This document shows, piece after piece, positions 51,798-61,227 of a stretch of 64,000 bases of DNA; positions within the stretch are counted from its first letter, which is position 1, and each line of letters opens with the position of its first letter. Source of the stretch: Methanomicrobiaceae archaeon (GTDB lineage: Archaea > Halobacteriota > Methanomicrobia > Methanomicrobiales > Methanomicrobiaceae); contig JARVGI010000004.1 of assembly GCA_029762625.1 (NCBI GenBank), forward strand, positions 62,001 through 126,000, in the 5' to 3' direction. A model generated the notes under the pieces. That model saw only the letters and a program-made list of their open reading frames with translations, made no database searches and was not told the origin of the DNA. The translations under genes and the position numbers were made by a program.

Positions 51798-52223
51798 TTA
51801 GACGATCTCGATTTGACCGCCTTTTTCTTCGATTTTAGTTCTGGCATTTTCCGAAAATGCCCGGGCTGTAATATTCATTTTCTGTGTTATTTTTCCGCCC
51901 CCAAGTATTTTATCAATACCGATTTGATTCGCATCGATGACGAGAGCATCCCCTTCACGGGTTGCGAGGCCCCGCTCCACGAGGGCGTCCGCCATCTCAT
52001 CGATCTGGCCGACATCGAGAACCCGGTTGGGAGATTTCTGTTTTCGCACGAACCCGTGCTTTCCATACGCCAGTTCACCGAGGAGGAGGAAATGGACGTA
52101 TCGGCCCTGCTGCTGCCCGGCCCGCCCCCTTCCACCACGGTTGCCTGCACCGCGGCGGTTTTTATGCGTTCCTCCCCCGCAGGTGCGGGAACCGCGATAT
52201 TTCGAACGTTTGTTGGTCGGCAT
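51798..52223 (-). CDS. rpl15: Ribosomal protein uL15
   Basis: The 141-residue 50S protein starts PTNKRSKYRGSRTCGGGTHKNRRGAGNRGGRG (basic Gly-rich RNA-binding arm) and ends in the globular domain (KMNITARAFSENARTKIEEKG). It follows uL30 with a TGATG-type junction; ATG 52223 is preferred because GGTGATGGAG precedes it and MPTNK is the standard start. Confidence 0.97.
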   Translation of the reverse strand: MPTNKRSKYRGSRTCGGGTHKNRRGAGNRGGRGRAGQQQGRYVHFLLLGELAYGKHGFVRKQKSPNRVLDVGQIDEMADALVERGLATREGDALVIDANQIGIDKILGGGKITQKMNITARAFSENARTKIEEKGGQIEIV

Positions 52224-52228
52224 CTCCA

Positions 52229-52690
52229 TCACCTCATCTTGTACAGAAGCGAGTTGATCTCGGGCCCGTAGTACCCGAGCGCTCCACCCTGCTGGTATGT
52301 CCGCTTGATCGACCGGTATCCCTTGCGGGGTGGGTGAAGGCGGATGACCGGTTTCAAGCCCGGCACATCCGCCATCTTTGCCGAACCGTCGGCAAGGCCG
52401 CTGGCAAACCCGTCGATGTCCTCGAACGGGGTATGCGCGGCGACGTACTCGTCCGTCAGCCGGATGTTGCCGGTGAGGCGGCCCCTCGTGTGGAGGATCT
52501 GTGCGAGCGTCTCTTCGTCGACCTCCCCGTACGCGACAAAATCCTTGACTTTTCGGATCATGCCGAGGTAGGCGGGGGAGTCCGGCACCAGCACACAGTG
52601 GTTGACGTGGTGCAGGCGGAGCATCTTCAGCGTGTCCTTGATCTCCCGCCGCGTATTGACCGTTCCACGAACCTGGACAATCGCGTACAT
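52229..52690 (-). CDS. rpl30: Ribosomal protein uL30
   Basis: The 153-residue archaeal-long uL30 of the 50S subunit: YAIVQVRGTVNTRREIKDTLKMLRLHHVNHCVLV is the ferredoxin-like core, followed by the archaeal/eukaryotic C-terminal extension (HPPRKGYRSIKRTYQQGGALGYYG). The ATG at 52690 shares a base with the uS5 stop (TGATG). Confidence 0.97.
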   Translation of the reverse strand: MYAIVQVRGTVNTRREIKDTLKMLRLHHVNHCVLVPDSPAYLGMIRKVKDFVAYGEVDEETLAQILHTRGRLTGNIRLTDEYVAAHTPFEDIDGFASGLADGSAKMADVPGLKPVIRLHPPRKGYRSIKRTYQQGGALGYYGPEINSLLYKMR

Positions 52691-53310
52691 CACTCAGCTC
52701 CCCTGACAGCACGAATCCTGTTCGTCTCTTTGAGTGCGTCGAAGGTGGCCTTTGCATAGTTGATGGTGGTCCGGGTATGCCCGCTGGTAAACGACCACAC
52801 ATCCTTGATACCTGCCAGTTCGAGCACCTTTTTGCCGATGTCACCGGTGACGAGCCCGATGCCCTGCGGGGCGGGCTTCAGGGTGACCCGGACACTGCCC
52901 GATTTGCCGCTCACCTGCAGGGGAATCGAGTGCTCCGTCCCGCATCCGCATTCCCAGCTGCCGCAGCCGCGCTTCACCTTGATCAGGTTGGTCTTCGCAT
53001 TGCCGATCGCTTTGGCGATCGCCGCGCCCACCTGATTGTCCTTTGCCTGACCAAATCCGATATAGCCGTTCTTGTTGCCGACCACCACGACACAGCGGAA
53101 TTTCACGCGCCGACCACTGTCGGTCATCCGCTGCACCATATTGATGTCGAGCACCTCGTCCTCGAGATCGGTCAGGAAGTAATCAACGATCTGCGGCTCC
53201 TTGATAGGCCGCCCGCTGAACAGCACCTCGTCGATACTCGAGATCTGTCCGGCGGCGACCTCCCTGCCCAGACCGGTAAGAGGAACCCATTCTTCCTGTT
53301 CCCATGCCAT
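52690..53310 (-). CDS. rps5: Ribosomal protein uS5
   Basis: The 206-residue 30S protein helps decoding accuracy. It has the double-stranded RNA-binding motif ([29 protein letters not shown]) and the C-terminal fold ([21 protein letters not shown]). It follows uL18 with one base between stop and start and overlaps rpl30. Confidence 0.97.
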   Translation of the reverse strand: MAWEQEEWVPLTGLGREVAAGQISSIDEVLFSGRPIKEPQIVDYFLTDLEDEVLDINMVQRMTDSGRRVKFRCVVVVGNKNGYIGFGQAKDNQVGAAIAKAIGNAKTNLIKVKRGCGSWECGCGTEHSIPLQVSGKSGSVRVTLKPAPQGIGLVTGDIGKKVLELAGIKDVWSFTSGHTRTTINYAKATFDALKETNRIRAVRGAE

Positions 53311-53311
53311 G

Positions 53312-53839
53312 TTACTTCAGCTCCTTTTTGATTGCTTCAGCAACCGATTCAACGTTCTCCACGAGGTCGCCCGCTCGTTCCGGTGCATATTCGGCGATAT
53401 GAGCCCCTTTCACCCTGTCGTCATCGGGGAGGATACTCTCGCCGTGCGGGATGTCGAATCCCGCGTCAACCGCTCCCTTCAGCGCCGCGAAGACCCGTGC
53501 GCCGGTACTTGCGCGGTTGAGCCCGATATCGAGAATTCCCTCGCTGTATCCTGCATTCATTGCCTTGACCGCACAGAGCATGCCGATCAGGTACGCGGCC
53601 GGCGTATTTGCGGTCGATCCCGTATACCCGTAGGCGGTAAGCTCACTGGAGTAGGCCGCAACGAGCGTGCGGTCGCCCTCCATGTGCGCCTCCACGAGCT
53701 GCGTGATGATCTGCCGGTTTGTTTTCCGGACGACAAATCTCGGCTTTTCGGAGAGGATGAGTTTCATCCGCCGGTAGTAGTCGGTCTTCCCCTCCCGCCG
53801 TCTGCGGAACGGGACGAAATAACGTGCTCCAGATGCCAT
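53312..53839 (-). CDS. rpl18: Ribosomal protein uL18
   Basis: The 175-residue archaeal uL18 binds 5S rRNA in the central protuberance. [19 protein letters not shown] at the start and [22 protein letters not shown] are family segments. It lies two bases after the eL19 stop. Confidence 0.97.
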   Translation of the reverse strand: MASGARYFVPFRRRREGKTDYYRRMKLILSEKPRFVVRKTNRQIITQLVEAHMEGDRTLVAAYSSELTAYGYTGSTANTPAAYLIGMLCAVKAMNAGYSEGILDIGLNRASTGARVFAALKGAVDAGFDIPHGESILPDDDRVKGAHIAEYAPERAGDLVENVESVAEAIKKELK

Positions 53840-53841
53840 GA

Positions 53842-54294
53842 TCAGCTCATCCTCCCAGTGATGGATTCCAGCTGCGCTTTCATATGCGCCACGCTGCGGA
53901 ACTGCCCTCCTGCCGCTTTCCGGTACATCATCCGATAGATATGGCTGTCGATGGTGCCGTCATCGCGAAGGGTGCGCAATTCTCTCCGTATTGCCCTGAT
54001 CTTCCGTATCCACTGGCGTTTACTGGGGTTGCGAGCGCCCGCAGCACCCTTTCTCCGCCCGGACCCTTTACAGTGGCCGTAACTGCGTTTTTCTGCCTTG
54101 ATACGGGCCCGCCCGCGGCTGACTCCCTTCTTGGGCCGGGCCTTGATCGCGCCTTCATCGACAAGCGCCCTGACATCGTCGCGGGAGATGGCGTTCTCGA
54201 TATCGGACGCACGGTCGGCGTCCATCCAGACACGGTTCACCCCGCATTTCAGGACCGCTGCGGCGATGCGCTTCTGGTTTGCGAGATCAGTCAT
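53842..54294 (-). CDS. rpl19e: Ribosomal protein eL19
   Basis: The 150-residue protein is specific to archaea and eukaryotes. Start TDLANQKRIAAAVLKCGVNRVWMD, then KKGVSRGRARIKAEKRSYGHCKGSGRRKGAAGARNP and a long basic helix. ATG 54294 overlaps the eL32 stop by eight bases; an upstream in-frame stretch inside eL32 is not used. Confidence 0.97.
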   Translation of the reverse strand: MTDLANQKRIAAAVLKCGVNRVWMDADRASDIENAISRDDVRALVDEGAIKARPKKGVSRGRARIKAEKRSYGHCKGSGRRKGAAGARNPSKRQWIRKIRAIRRELRTLRDDGTIDSHIYRMMYRKAAGGQFRSVAHMKAQLESITGRMS

Positions 54295-54715
54295 CCTCTT
54301 CCGCCTCCTGCTCGTCTTCTTCGACCGGCTCGGGGACCGTGATCTCCTTGGGGTTGAGCACGCGCAATCCGTATTCAAGGGCTTTTGCCTGGATTGCGGA
54401 GCGCTTTTTCATCCCCACGCTGCCCCCGATCCGCACCGCGACCATCCCGGGGTCGAGCCCCTCGAGATCGGCGGTGTTGAATACGAGCGCCTCCTGGTAC
54501 CCGCACGGGTGGTAGCCGCGGACTGCGGACGGCGCGCCATACCCGGGCGTCGGGTGACGGCCTTTTGCGCGATACTGTCGTCTCTGTTTGCTCTGCAGAC
54601 CGCGCGGTCTTCTCCACGTGTCCTCGAGCTTCTTTTTGCGGCTTGCACCCTGGCGCTTGAACGTCGCCCTCTTCCGGGTGCGTTCCCGGATCAGTCTCGT
54701 TTTTTCATCTGCCAT
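54287..54715 (-). CDS. rpl32e: Ribosomal protein eL32
   Basis: The 142-residue archaeal/eukaryotic 50S protein: FKRQGASRKKKLEDTWRRPRGLQSKQRRQ is the hallmark, followed by GYHPCGYQEALVFN. It ends with an acidic tail (EPVEEDEQEAEEDD). ATG 54715 gives the standard MADEK start; an ATG at 54721 overlapping the uL6 stop would add two residues. Confidence 0.96.
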   Translation of the reverse strand: MADEKTRLIRERTRKRATFKRQGASRKKKLEDTWRRPRGLQSKQRRQYRAKGRHPTPGYGAPSAVRGYHPCGYQEALVFNTADLEGLDPGMVAVRIGGSVGMKKRSAIQAKALEYGLRVLNPKEITVPEPVEEDEQEAEEDD

Positions 54716-54720
54716 CTGCA

Positions 54721-55245
54721 TCACGCCTTGCCCACAATATAGATGCCGTCCTGAAACACCCGCGGGTCGCGGTGGCGTACCCGGGTGGCTGCCTCGATGC
54801 GGGCGGCAGTTGTTCCCACAGCTTCCTTGTCGATACCGGTAATGATGACCTCGTCGTTGCCCAGTGTGACCTCGACGCCGTCATCGATCCTCGCATACCG
54901 GGCTTCACGCTCGCCGAGGAAATTGGTGATTTCCACCCTGGTGCCGGCAATCTTCAGCTGAATCGGGAAGTGGCTGTACACAACCTTCATCTGGTATTCG
55001 TAGCCGTCGACGACGCCCTTGAACATATTCCGTGCATGGGCGGCAAAGGTCCCGCACATTGCCGTGATCTTCCTGCGCTCCGACGCCGTGGACACCACGA
55101 ACTCGGTCCCGTCACAGAACATCTCCACCTGGGGATAGCGCATGATCCGCTCGAGCGTGCCCTTCGGGCCGGTGACCCGCAGGGTTCTCCCTTCAAACGA
55201 AGCGGTCACGCCCCCGGGAACCTCAACTCTCCTTTCGACTCCCAT
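54721..55245 (-). CDS. rpl6: Ribosomal protein uL6
   Basis: The 174-residue 50S protein near the factor-binding site has two related domains: VEVPGGVTASFEGRTLRVTGPKGTLER and HFPIQLKIAGTRVEITNFLGER. Full length for the archaeal form. It starts 11 bases after the uS8 stop. Confidence 0.97.
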   Translation of the reverse strand: MGVERRVEVPGGVTASFEGRTLRVTGPKGTLERIMRYPQVEMFCDGTEFVVSTASERRKITAMCGTFAAHARNMFKGVVDGYEYQMKVVYSHFPIQLKIAGTRVEITNFLGEREARYARIDDGVEVTLGNDEVIITGIDKEAVGTTAARIEAATRVRHRDPRVFQDGIYIVGKA

Positions 55246-55256
55246 TGATCTCTCCC

Positions 55257-55649
55257 TCAGTAGACATATCCCAGCAGTTCGCCGCCGACACCTTCTTTCA
55301 TGGCGCCCTCATGGGAGAGCACGCCCTTCGAGGTGGAAAGAAGGAGTATCCCGAAGTTCTTTGCCGGCAGGTACTGGGTTTCCCAGAATTCCATGTCGCC
55401 GGCCTTCACCGAGTACCGCGTCGTGATTGCACCGCACTTGTTGATGCGGCCGTTCAGGCTGATGCGGAACTGGCCGCCGCGGCCGTCGTCGATGAACTCG
55501 AAGTCGGAGATGTAGTCTTTCTCTTTCATGATGCCGAGCATCGCACCGAGGAGTTTGCTTGCCGGTTCGACGATGCACTCGCCTTTCCCGGTATCCGCGG
55601 CATTTTTAATGGTGCTCATCGCATCCGCGATTGGATTCAGTCGTGCCAT
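55257..55649 (-). CDS. rps8: Ribosomal protein uS8
   Basis: The 130-residue 30S protein binds the 16S central domain. [30 protein letters not shown] starts it and [23 protein letters not shown] closes it. It follows uS14 after 11 bases. Confidence 0.97.
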   Translation of the reverse strand: MARLNPIADAMSTIKNAADTGKGECIVEPASKLLGAMLGIMKEKDYISDFEFIDDGRGGQFRISLNGRINKCGAITTRYSVKAGDMEFWETQYLPAKNFGILLLSTSKGVLSHEGAMKEGVGGELLGYVY

Positions 55650-55660
55650 TGCTCGTCACC

Positions 55661-55840
55661 TCAGTCCATCTTTTTAAACCCGATCTTCGAAGCCCATTCA
55701 CGGAAGCACTGCCGGCACAGCATGATATTATAGCGCCTGACAAGTCCCTGCTTGCGGCCGCACATCTTGCATTCATGGGCCTCGCGGCCGAACTGGATGG
55801 CGTGTGCACGGTCGCTCTTCTTTGTAGTTTTCTGTGCCAT
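55661..55840 (-). CDS. rps14: Ribosomal protein uS14 (zinc-binding form)
   Basis: The 59-residue gene, easily missed for its size, reads [10 protein letters not shown] at the start and [14 protein letters not shown] at the end. Four cysteines in CKMC (24, 27) and CRQC (42, 45) bind zinc. It starts in a TGATG overlap with the uL5 stop and sits in its conserved place between uL5 and uS8. Confidence 0.95.
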   Translation of the reverse strand: MAQKTTKKSDRAHAIQFGREAHECKMCGRKQGLVRRYNIMLCRQCFREWASKIGFKKMD

Positions 55841-56346
55841 CAGAGAACCTCCACCAGGTAGCGTTCCTGGAGAAAGCCGATTGCATCCTCGCGGGAGACA
55901 CGCTGTTTCTGGGGCATTTTTTTCTGTCCGATGAGCCTGCGGGCGATGCGCTTGCCCGGCCGCTCCAGTATCACCGCGACATCCATGCCGTAGATACCGA
56001 TTGCCGGGTCATACGACTGGCCGGGAAAGTCGGTGTGCTCCTCGATCCCGAAGGCGACATTGCCGTTGATGTCGAACTGCATCTCGCTCAGCCGGCGCTC
56101 GACACTATCGAGTGCGGTCTGGACGAACGATTCCGCCGCTTCACCGCGCAGGGAGACCTTGCACCCCATGGGCTGGCCTTTGCGGATGCCGAACGCGGGC
56201 TGCGTGCGCTTGGCCATCACGCGGATGGGCTGCTGGCCCGTGATCGCCTGCATGATGTGTTCGGCGTTCGTGAGCTTTTCACCCGCTTCACCGACACTCA
56301 TGTGCACGACCACCTTGTAGATCCGGGGATCCCGCATGGTGCTCAT
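55840..56346 (-). CDS. rpl5: Ribosomal protein uL5
   Basis: The 168-residue 50S protein contacts 5S rRNA and the P-site t[29 protein letters not shown] and [32 protein letters not shown] are typical. The ATG overlaps the eS4 stop in ATGA; an ATG nine bases later is an alternative start. Confidence 0.97.
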   Translation of the reverse strand: MSTMRDPRIYKVVVHMSVGEAGEKLTNAEHIMQAITGQQPIRVMAKRTQPAFGIRKGQPMGCKVSLRGEAAESFVQTALDSVERRLSEMQFDINGNVAFGIEEHTDFPGQSYDPAIGIYGMDVAVILERPGKRIARRLIGQKKMPQKQRVSREDAIGFLQERYLVEVL

Positions 56347-57068
56347 GCCTCAATCCCCCACTCTTGTACCGCGGGCTCTTCCCTGCCCACCATGAAGACG
56401 TATTCATCGATGGTGTCGAACCGGGTGCCGTTCTCCAGCTCATCCAGGGTCACTTTATTGGGAATGCTGCCGCCGCTGAGGGTGATTTCGACAATCCGGC
56501 CAACTTTGCCCGAGTGCCGGCCGCCGATTATCATCGCCACATTGCCCGTCTGGAAGGGGAAGTGGTCGACGATGGCGAAGCGGTTCGAATCCTCGAGCGA
56601 GAGGACCACCGAATCGCGCGGGCGGTAGCGGTGGTCTGCGATAATATTGGCTCCGTAGCGCAGGTTGAGCTGCACCCTGCCGCCCTTCACCTCGGTCTTG
56701 TCGCGGATCTTGCACAGGCGTGTCGTTGCCGCATCGGCGGTGATCTCGATGGAGACCAGATTGCCCCGTTTGTCGAGGAGGATCCGGTAGTGCTTCTCCA
56801 TGGCCGGAATCGAGATGATATCGAAGACCCCGATGCCCATCCTCGGATCCCTCGCCGGTGTGCCGTTCACGATGACGGCGCGGTCCGAGAGGATCTTTTT
56901 GACCTCCTTCATGGTGCGGGCAAAGCCCATGTGGTCTCTCAGCCAGACCGCAACAGGCATTGCTTCTTTGGTGTGCGGCCCGGGGGCGGTCTTGGTGATG
57001 AACGTATTGGCTTTCTTGGCGATACGCCATGCATTGGGGGTTGTCAGCCTCTTCTGGTGTCCGGACAT
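56343..57068 (-). CDS. rps4e: Ribosomal protein eS4
   Basis: The 241-residue archaeal/eukaryotic 30S protein has an S4-type RNA-binding domain (MPVAVWLRDHMGFARTMKEVKKILSDRAVIVNG) and a C-terminal KOW region (GGRHSGKVGRIVEI). Its start shares a base with the uL24 stop. Confidence 0.97.
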   Translation of the reverse strand: MSGHQKRLTTPNAWRIAKKANTFITKTAPGPHTKEAMPVAVWLRDHMGFARTMKEVKKILSDRAVIVNGTPARDPRMGIGVFDIISIPAMEKHYRILLDKRGNLVSIEITADAATTRLCKIRDKTEVKGGRVQLNLRYGANIIADHRYRPRDSVVLSLEDSNRFAIVDHFPFQTGNVAMIIGGRHSGKVGRIVEITLSGGSIPNKVTLDELENGTRFDTIDEYVFMVGREEPAVQEWGIEA

Positions 57069-57433
57069 TATCTCTTCGCCTCCAGGTGTTCTTCACGGCG
57101 CCTGTCTTTGAGGTTCAGTTTTACGATCTGGAGGTTCGAGGTGTCGACCGGGCGCGGGACCTCGGTCCCGTCGCTTTTCGTGAGCGCAACACCGTGCACC
57201 TGCACCTTGCAGGCACCGGTGTCCACCGCATCGACGATACCCTCCTCGCCGGCGAAGTCGCCGCGGAGCACCTTCACCGTGTCGCCCTGGATGACCCGGG
57301 CGTTCCGGCGGCCGTACTTCTTCCGCAGCTCCTCGGAGAGCGGGGCGCGAAGGAATTTGCCTCGAACGTGCAGAGGTGCAGTAAATCGTGCTTTGCGCTG
57401 TTTCCTGGGCTGTTTGCTTGCCATTCGTACCAT
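57068..57433 (-). CDS. rpl24: Ribosomal protein uL24
   Basis: The 121-residue 50S assembly protein: [22 protein letters not shown], then the KOW motif [23 protein letters not shown] seven bases before ATG 57433 supports this start. Earlier in-frame GTG overlaps the uL14 stop and is less likely. Confidence 0.95.
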   Translation of the reverse strand: MVRMASKQPRKQRKARFTAPLHVRGKFLRAPLSEELRKKYGRRNARVIQGDTVKVLRGDFAGEEGIVDAVDTGACKVQVHGVALTKSDGTEVPRPVDTSNLQIVKLNLKDRRREEHLEAKR

Positions 57434-57444
57434 ATCTCTCCACC

Positions 57445-57843
57445 TCACACGATGATGGTGGCCATCGACCCGATCTTGGGGAACCGCTCGGCGACTTCAC
57501 GAGCGACCGCGCCCTTGATCTCGGTACCGCGGGGCTCGCCGCGCTCGTTGGTCACCACCATGGCGTTGTCCTCGAACGAGAGGCGAAGTCCGTCGATCCT
57601 GCGGATCTCCTTTTTCTGGCGGATGACGACAGCTTTGACGAGTTTCCGCCGCATTTCGGGCGTTCCCTTCTTCACGGTCACCGTTGCCATGTCTCCGAGC
57701 CCGAGCTTGGGCTGGCGGCGGCGGACACCGTGGTAGCCGTCCACCGACACGATCTGGACGAGGCGGGCACCCGTGTTGTCCGCACACAGCAGTCTCGACC
57801 CGGTGGCGATCGCCCGCGGGGTCCGCGACTGTTTTGCTTTCAT
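57445..57843 (-). CDS. rpl14: Ribosomal protein uL14
   Basis: The 132-residue 50S protein lies at the subunit interface: [28 protein letters not shown] and the [29 protein letters not shown] segment. It overlaps the uS17 stop by ATGA. Confidence 0.97.
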   Translation of the reverse strand: MKAKQSRTPRAIATGSRLLCADNTGARLVQIVSVDGYHGVRRRQPKLGLGDMATVTVKKGTPEMRRKLVKAVVIRQKKEIRRIDGLRLSFEDNAMVVTNERGEPRGTEIKGAVAREVAERFPKIGSMATIIV

Positions 57844-58166
57844 TTCCCAATCACCTCCACGACAACGAAGGTCTTCGTCTTACTCAAGGGCCTGCACTCG
57901 GCGATCCTGACACTGTCGCCGACCTTGGCGCCGATGCACGGCGGATTGTGCGCGTGGAGTTTGGAACTGCGCTTTTCATAGCGCCGGTATTTCTTCACGT
58001 AATGCAGGTAATCCCGTGCGACCACGACCGATTCCTGCATTTTGTCACTCACGACTTTACCGGTGATCACCTGGCCGCGCACCGGCAAAATGCCGTGGAA
58101 TGGACAGTTCACGTCATCGCATTCCTTTTCAGGAACGGAGACGTTCAATCCGATGTTTCTTGCCAT
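57840..58166 (-). CDS. rps17: Ribosomal protein uS17
   Basis: The 108-residue archaeal uS17 has the OB fold [36 protein letters not shown] and the N-terminal archaeal part with [10 protein letters not shown]. It starts three bases after the Rpp29 stop. Confidence 0.97.
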   Translation of the reverse strand: MARNIGLNVSVPEKECDDVNCPFHGILPVRGQVITGKVVSDKMQESVVVARDYLHYVKKYRRYEKRSSKLHAHNPPCIGAKVGDSVRIAECRPLSKTKTFVVVEVIGK

Positions 58167-58169
58167 ATG

Positions 58170-58451
58170 TTACCTCAACTTCCTGATTCGCATGCCTGTT
58201 CTCTTTTCAGGCTGCATGACCAGAATCGACCCATCAACCCGTACCCGGGTATCATCGGGAAGACGCAGGTCAAATGTCGCATACCGTTTCTGGATCCTCT
58301 TTTGCCCTTCACGCGTCATGATCACCAGCATGTTTCTGGTCTCGTCGACGATGGTGCCCTCGATCCCGATCTGGCGGGGGTTCGAGGAGTCTGCCACGCG
58401 GACGGACAGACCGATCAATTCATGCCGGATTACATTCTGCGGGGTGATCAT
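58170..58451 (-). CDS. rnp1: RNase P protein component 1 (Rpp29/Pop4)
   Basis: The 93-residue archaeal RNase P subunit helps the RNA enzyme mature tRNA 5' ends. It has the Sm-like barrel: IRHELIGLSVRVADSSNPRQIGIEGTIVDETRNMLVI and RKRYATFD-like QKRYATFDLRLPD. Its place between uL29 and uS17 is conserved in euryarchaea. The ATG overlaps the uL29 stop. Confidence 0.95.
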   Translation of the reverse strand: MITPQNVIRHELIGLSVRVADSSNPRQIGIEGTIVDETRNMLVIMTREGQKRIQKRYATFDLRLPDDTRVRVDGSILVMQPEKRTGMRIRKLR

Positions 58452-58651
58452 TTCTTCTGCCTGGAGGACTGCTCCGTTTTGATCCGGGCGATGGTCCGCT
58501 TGAGTTCGCGGATGCGACCCGGGTTTTCCATTGCACCGCCGGCGCTGACCTTGCCGTTCTCCTGCAGGACCTCAAGCTGCAGCTTTGCCAGCTGCTCCTC
58601 GAGTTCGACCTCGGAAAACTGGGCCACCTCGCGGGCACGAAAGATCGCCAT
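58448..58651 (-). CDS. rpl29: Ribosomal protein uL29
   Basis: The 67-residue helical 50S protein at the exit tunnel: FRAREVAQFSEVELEEQLAKLQLEVLQENGKV then PGRIRELKRTIARIKTE. It starts directly after the uS3 stop (TGAATGG). Confidence 0.96.
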   Translation of the reverse strand: MAIFRAREVAQFSEVELEEQLAKLQLEVLQENGKVSAGGAMENPGRIRELKRTIARIKTEQSSRQKK

Positions 58652-59359
58652 TCAGTACTCCTCCTCGGGGACGGGGATGTCTTCCATTTCTTCGAGTTCG
58701 GCGTCGATCTCCTCGCCGATCGCCTCGGGGGTCAGGTCAATCTCGTCTTCGGCTTCTCTGGGCTCAGGCTCGAGCACCTCGAAGTGGTCGGGCAGCTTGG
58801 CGCCGGGCGGGACGATCTTGACCTGCACACCGATGGTGCCCAGCTTCTTGATCGCCACGGCAAACCCTTTCTCCACGATGGTCTCGCTCGGTTCACCGGC
58901 ATGCTTGACATAGCCTTCCGTAAACTTCTGGACGCGGGCCCGGGATCCGGTCAGTTTTCCCGAGAGGACGACCTCGCAGCCGAGCGCTCCCGATTCCATG
59001 ACCCGGCGGATCACGCTGGAGCCCGCTTTCCGGAAGTACCAGCCGCGTTCAAGCGAGTTCGCAAGGCGTTCGGCCATGATCTGGGCGTTGAAGCTCGGGT
59101 TCTCGACCTGCTGGACCTCGACCTGCGGGGCCTCGATCCCGAACATGGTGCCGAGATTCTGCGTCAGCTCGCGGACCACCTTGCCGCCCTTGCCGATGAC
59201 AATGCCGGGCTTTTCGGCAAAAATCGTCACCTGCGTACCGAGAGGGGTGCGGAAAATGTCCATACCCCCATAGCCGGCCCGTTTGAGCTCCCGGGTGAGG
59301 TACTTCTCCACGCGTGCTTTGCGGACGCCGTCTTCAATAAACCGCCGTTCAACCGCCAT
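58652..59359 (-). CDS. rps3: Ribosomal protein uS3
   Basis: The 235-residue 30S protein at the mRNA entry: type II KH motif VIGKGGKVVRELTQNLG and the C-terminal GSRARVQKFTEGYVKHAGEP. A very acidic tail (about the last 35 residues) is an archaeal feature. Its ATG shares the A of the uL22 stop. Confidence 0.97.
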   Translation of the reverse strand: MAVERRFIEDGVRKARVEKYLTRELKRAGYGGMDIFRTPLGTQVTIFAEKPGIVIGKGGKVVRELTQNLGTMFGIEAPQVEVQQVENPSFNAQIMAERLANSLERGWYFRKAGSSVIRRVMESGALGCEVVLSGKLTGSRARVQKFTEGYVKHAGEPSETIVEKGFAVAIKKLGTIGVQVKIVPPGAKLPDHFEVLEPEPREAEDEIDLTPEAIGEEIDAELEEMEDIPVPEEEY

Positions 59360-59820
59360 TACTCCACCTCCCGTACGATGATCTCGATATTCACGGTTTC
59401 CCGCCGTTTCGGGGTAGCCCGTCCCATCGCACGGGGGAAGAAGGCGCGAAAGCCCCGTCCCCGGTTTGCGGATACGTGCACGATCTTCAGCTTTTCAGCA
59501 TCAAGCCCGGTATACTCGCCGTTTTTCTCCACCGACCGGAGCAGCCGGATGAACGCCTCGGACGCCTTCACCGGGTACCGGCCCGCGTCCCAGCCCTCAA
59601 GGCCGCGTTTGTGGGCGACGTTGCGGTTGAACCGCTTGAAGGGGATGGCCTTCTTTAAGGCAACCACGTCTTCGAGATAGGCAACTGCCTCTTTTGTGGT
59701 CTTTCCCTTCACGAAGCGTGCAATCTCGATCGAGTGTTTGGGAGAGACGGGGAGTTCGTTCGCCTTGGCGCGTGCGATCCCCTCGCCCTCCAGCTTGCTT
59801 GAATAACCTGTCCTTGCCAT
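59359..59820 (-). CDS. rpl22: Ribosomal protein uL22
   Basis: The 153-residue 50S protein lines the exit tunnel with a long hairpin ([29 protein letters not shown]). [34 protein letters not shown] is the archaeal start. ATG 59820 is chosen over ATG 59826, which overlaps the uS19 stop. Confidence 0.96.
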   Translation of the reverse strand: MARTGYSSKLEGEGIARAKANELPVSPKHSIEIARFVKGKTTKEAVAYLEDVVALKKAIPFKRFNRNVAHKRGLEGWDAGRYPVKASEAFIRLLRSVEKNGEYTGLDAEKLKIVHVSANRGRGFRAFFPRAMGRATPKRRETVNIEIIVREVE

Positions 59821-59825
59821 ATCCA

Positions 59826-60239
59826 TCACTTCAGCGGCACGTATTTACTCGACCGGGTTGCACCGATACCGGCGCTGCCGTGGGCAACTCTCCTTCTCGT
59901 CAGGGCGAACTCCCCAAAGTAGTGGAACACCGCCTCGGGCTGGACCTCGACCTTCATGAATTCCTTGCCATTGTGGACTTCAATGGTCTTTCCAACCATC
60001 TCCGGCAGGATTACCATGTCCCGGAGATGCGTCCGGATGCGCTCCTTGCCCCCCTTGATCTCGGAGAGCAGTTTTTCCTCTTCCCGGGACAGACCCCGGA
60101 CGAACTTCCTGCGGACTCTCGAAGGCATGATGGGCATCAGTTCGGACATCCCCATCTGCTGGAGATCCTCGACCTTATACCCATGATAGGTAAATTCTTC
60201 TTTCCGCCGTGGCAGCCGTTTTTGTGTCTTTTTTGCCAT
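59826..60239 (-). CDS. rps19: Ribosomal protein uS19
   Basis: The 137-residue 30S head protein: [37 protein letters not shown] and [37 protein letters not shown]. Full archaeal length. It lies 13 bases after the uL2 stop. Confidence 0.97.
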   Translation of the reverse strand: MAKKTQKRLPRRKEEFTYHGYKVEDLQQMGMSELMPIMPSRVRRKFVRGLSREEEKLLSEIKGGKERIRTHLRDMVILPEMVGKTIEVHNGKEFMKVEVQPEAVFHYFGEFALTRRRVAHGSAGIGATRSSKYVPLK

Positions 60240-60252
60240 TCTTCAACCACCC

Positions 60253-60969
60253 TCACTTTTTCCATTTCCCCGTGCGCCGTGCAGCGATGGATCCGACCTT
60301 CCGGCCCGGAGACGTGCCGCGTGCGATCGTCTTCGGCCGTCCCACATGCTGGTGGCCTCCGCCGCCGAACGGGTGATCGATGACGTTCATGCAGACACCC
60401 TTGACCCTCGGATACTTCTGCGCCTGAGACTTCAGCTTGTGATACTTCTTGCCCGCCTTGACAAACGGCTTCTCGCCCCTGCCCCCGCCGGCAACGATGC
60501 CGACCGTCGCACGGCAGAGGTTGTGGAACCACTTGTGCTTCCCGCTCGGCATCCGGATGCCGACGCGGTCGTCGGACTTGCCGATGACCTGCGCCTGCAC
60601 GCCGCTCGACCGCACGAATTTGCCGCCATCATTGGGCCGCGCCTCGATGTTGCAGACGTAGGCGCCGACGGGAATGTCCTGCAGGGGGAGCGTGTTGCCG
60701 TTTTTCACGGTCGATCCGGGCCCCCACGCGACATCGTCGCCGACACCGAGGCCCTCGGTGACGAGCATATAGACTTTCTTTCCTTCTTCCAGCTTCACCA
60801 GTGCAATGGGCGCGTGGCGTGCGGGGTCGTGCTCGATATCGACCACTTTCCCGGACACGGTCGTATCGCCTTTGCCCTGGTGACGGAGCGCCGCCTTGTA
60901 CTTATGCGAGGGCGCCCGGTAGACGGGGCCACCCCGTCCGCGGTTTTGTGATATGATGCGTTTTCCCAT
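60253..60969 (-). CDS. rpl2: Ribosomal protein uL2
   Basis: The 238-residue 50S protein is needed for subunit joining and the peptidyl-transferase centre. MGKRIISQNRGRGGPVYRAPSHKYKA begins it; the conserved C-terminal loop CMNVIDHPFGGGGHQHVGRPKTIARG carries the key His. Full length. Confidence 0.97.
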   Translation of the reverse strand: MGKRIISQNRGRGGPVYRAPSHKYKAALRHQGKGDTTVSGKVVDIEHDPARHAPIALVKLEEGKKVYMLVTEGLGVGDDVAWGPGSTVKNGNTLPLQDIPVGAYVCNIEARPNDGGKFVRSSGVQAQVIGKSDDRVGIRMPSGKHKWFHNLCRATVGIVAGGGRGEKPFVKAGKKYHKLKSQAQKYPRVKGVCMNVIDHPFGGGGHQHVGRPKTIARGTSPGRKVGSIAARRTGKWKK

Positions 60970-60978
60970 CTATTTCAC

Positions 60979-61227
60979 CTACATGATGCCCAGTCGGCTC
61001 AGGATCTCTTCCGCCGCCTTTTCATCCGTAAACCCGACGGTGGCCTTCTTTTCTCCTTTCATGGTCATCATCGTGCGGACGCTCGATACTTCCTTGTCGA
61101 ACAGTTCTTCGACGGTGCGCTTGATGTCCTGCTTGTTCGCCTCGCGCCGGACCAGAAACTGGAGTTTTCCCTCTCGTTCCAGCATCATGGTCGCCTTTTC
61201 CGTGACGAACGGGTACTTGAGAATCAT
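60979..61227 (-). CDS. rpl23: Ribosomal protein uL23
   Basis: The 82-residue exit-tunnel protein, docking site for SRP and nascent-chain factors: LKYPFVTEKATMMLEREGKLQFLVRREANK. The length is right for archaea. It starts next to the uL4 stop. Confidence 0.96.
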   Translation of the reverse strand: MILKYPFVTEKATMMLEREGKLQFLVRREANKQDIKRTVEELFDKEVSSVRTMMTMKGEKKATVGFTDEKAAEEILSRLGIM

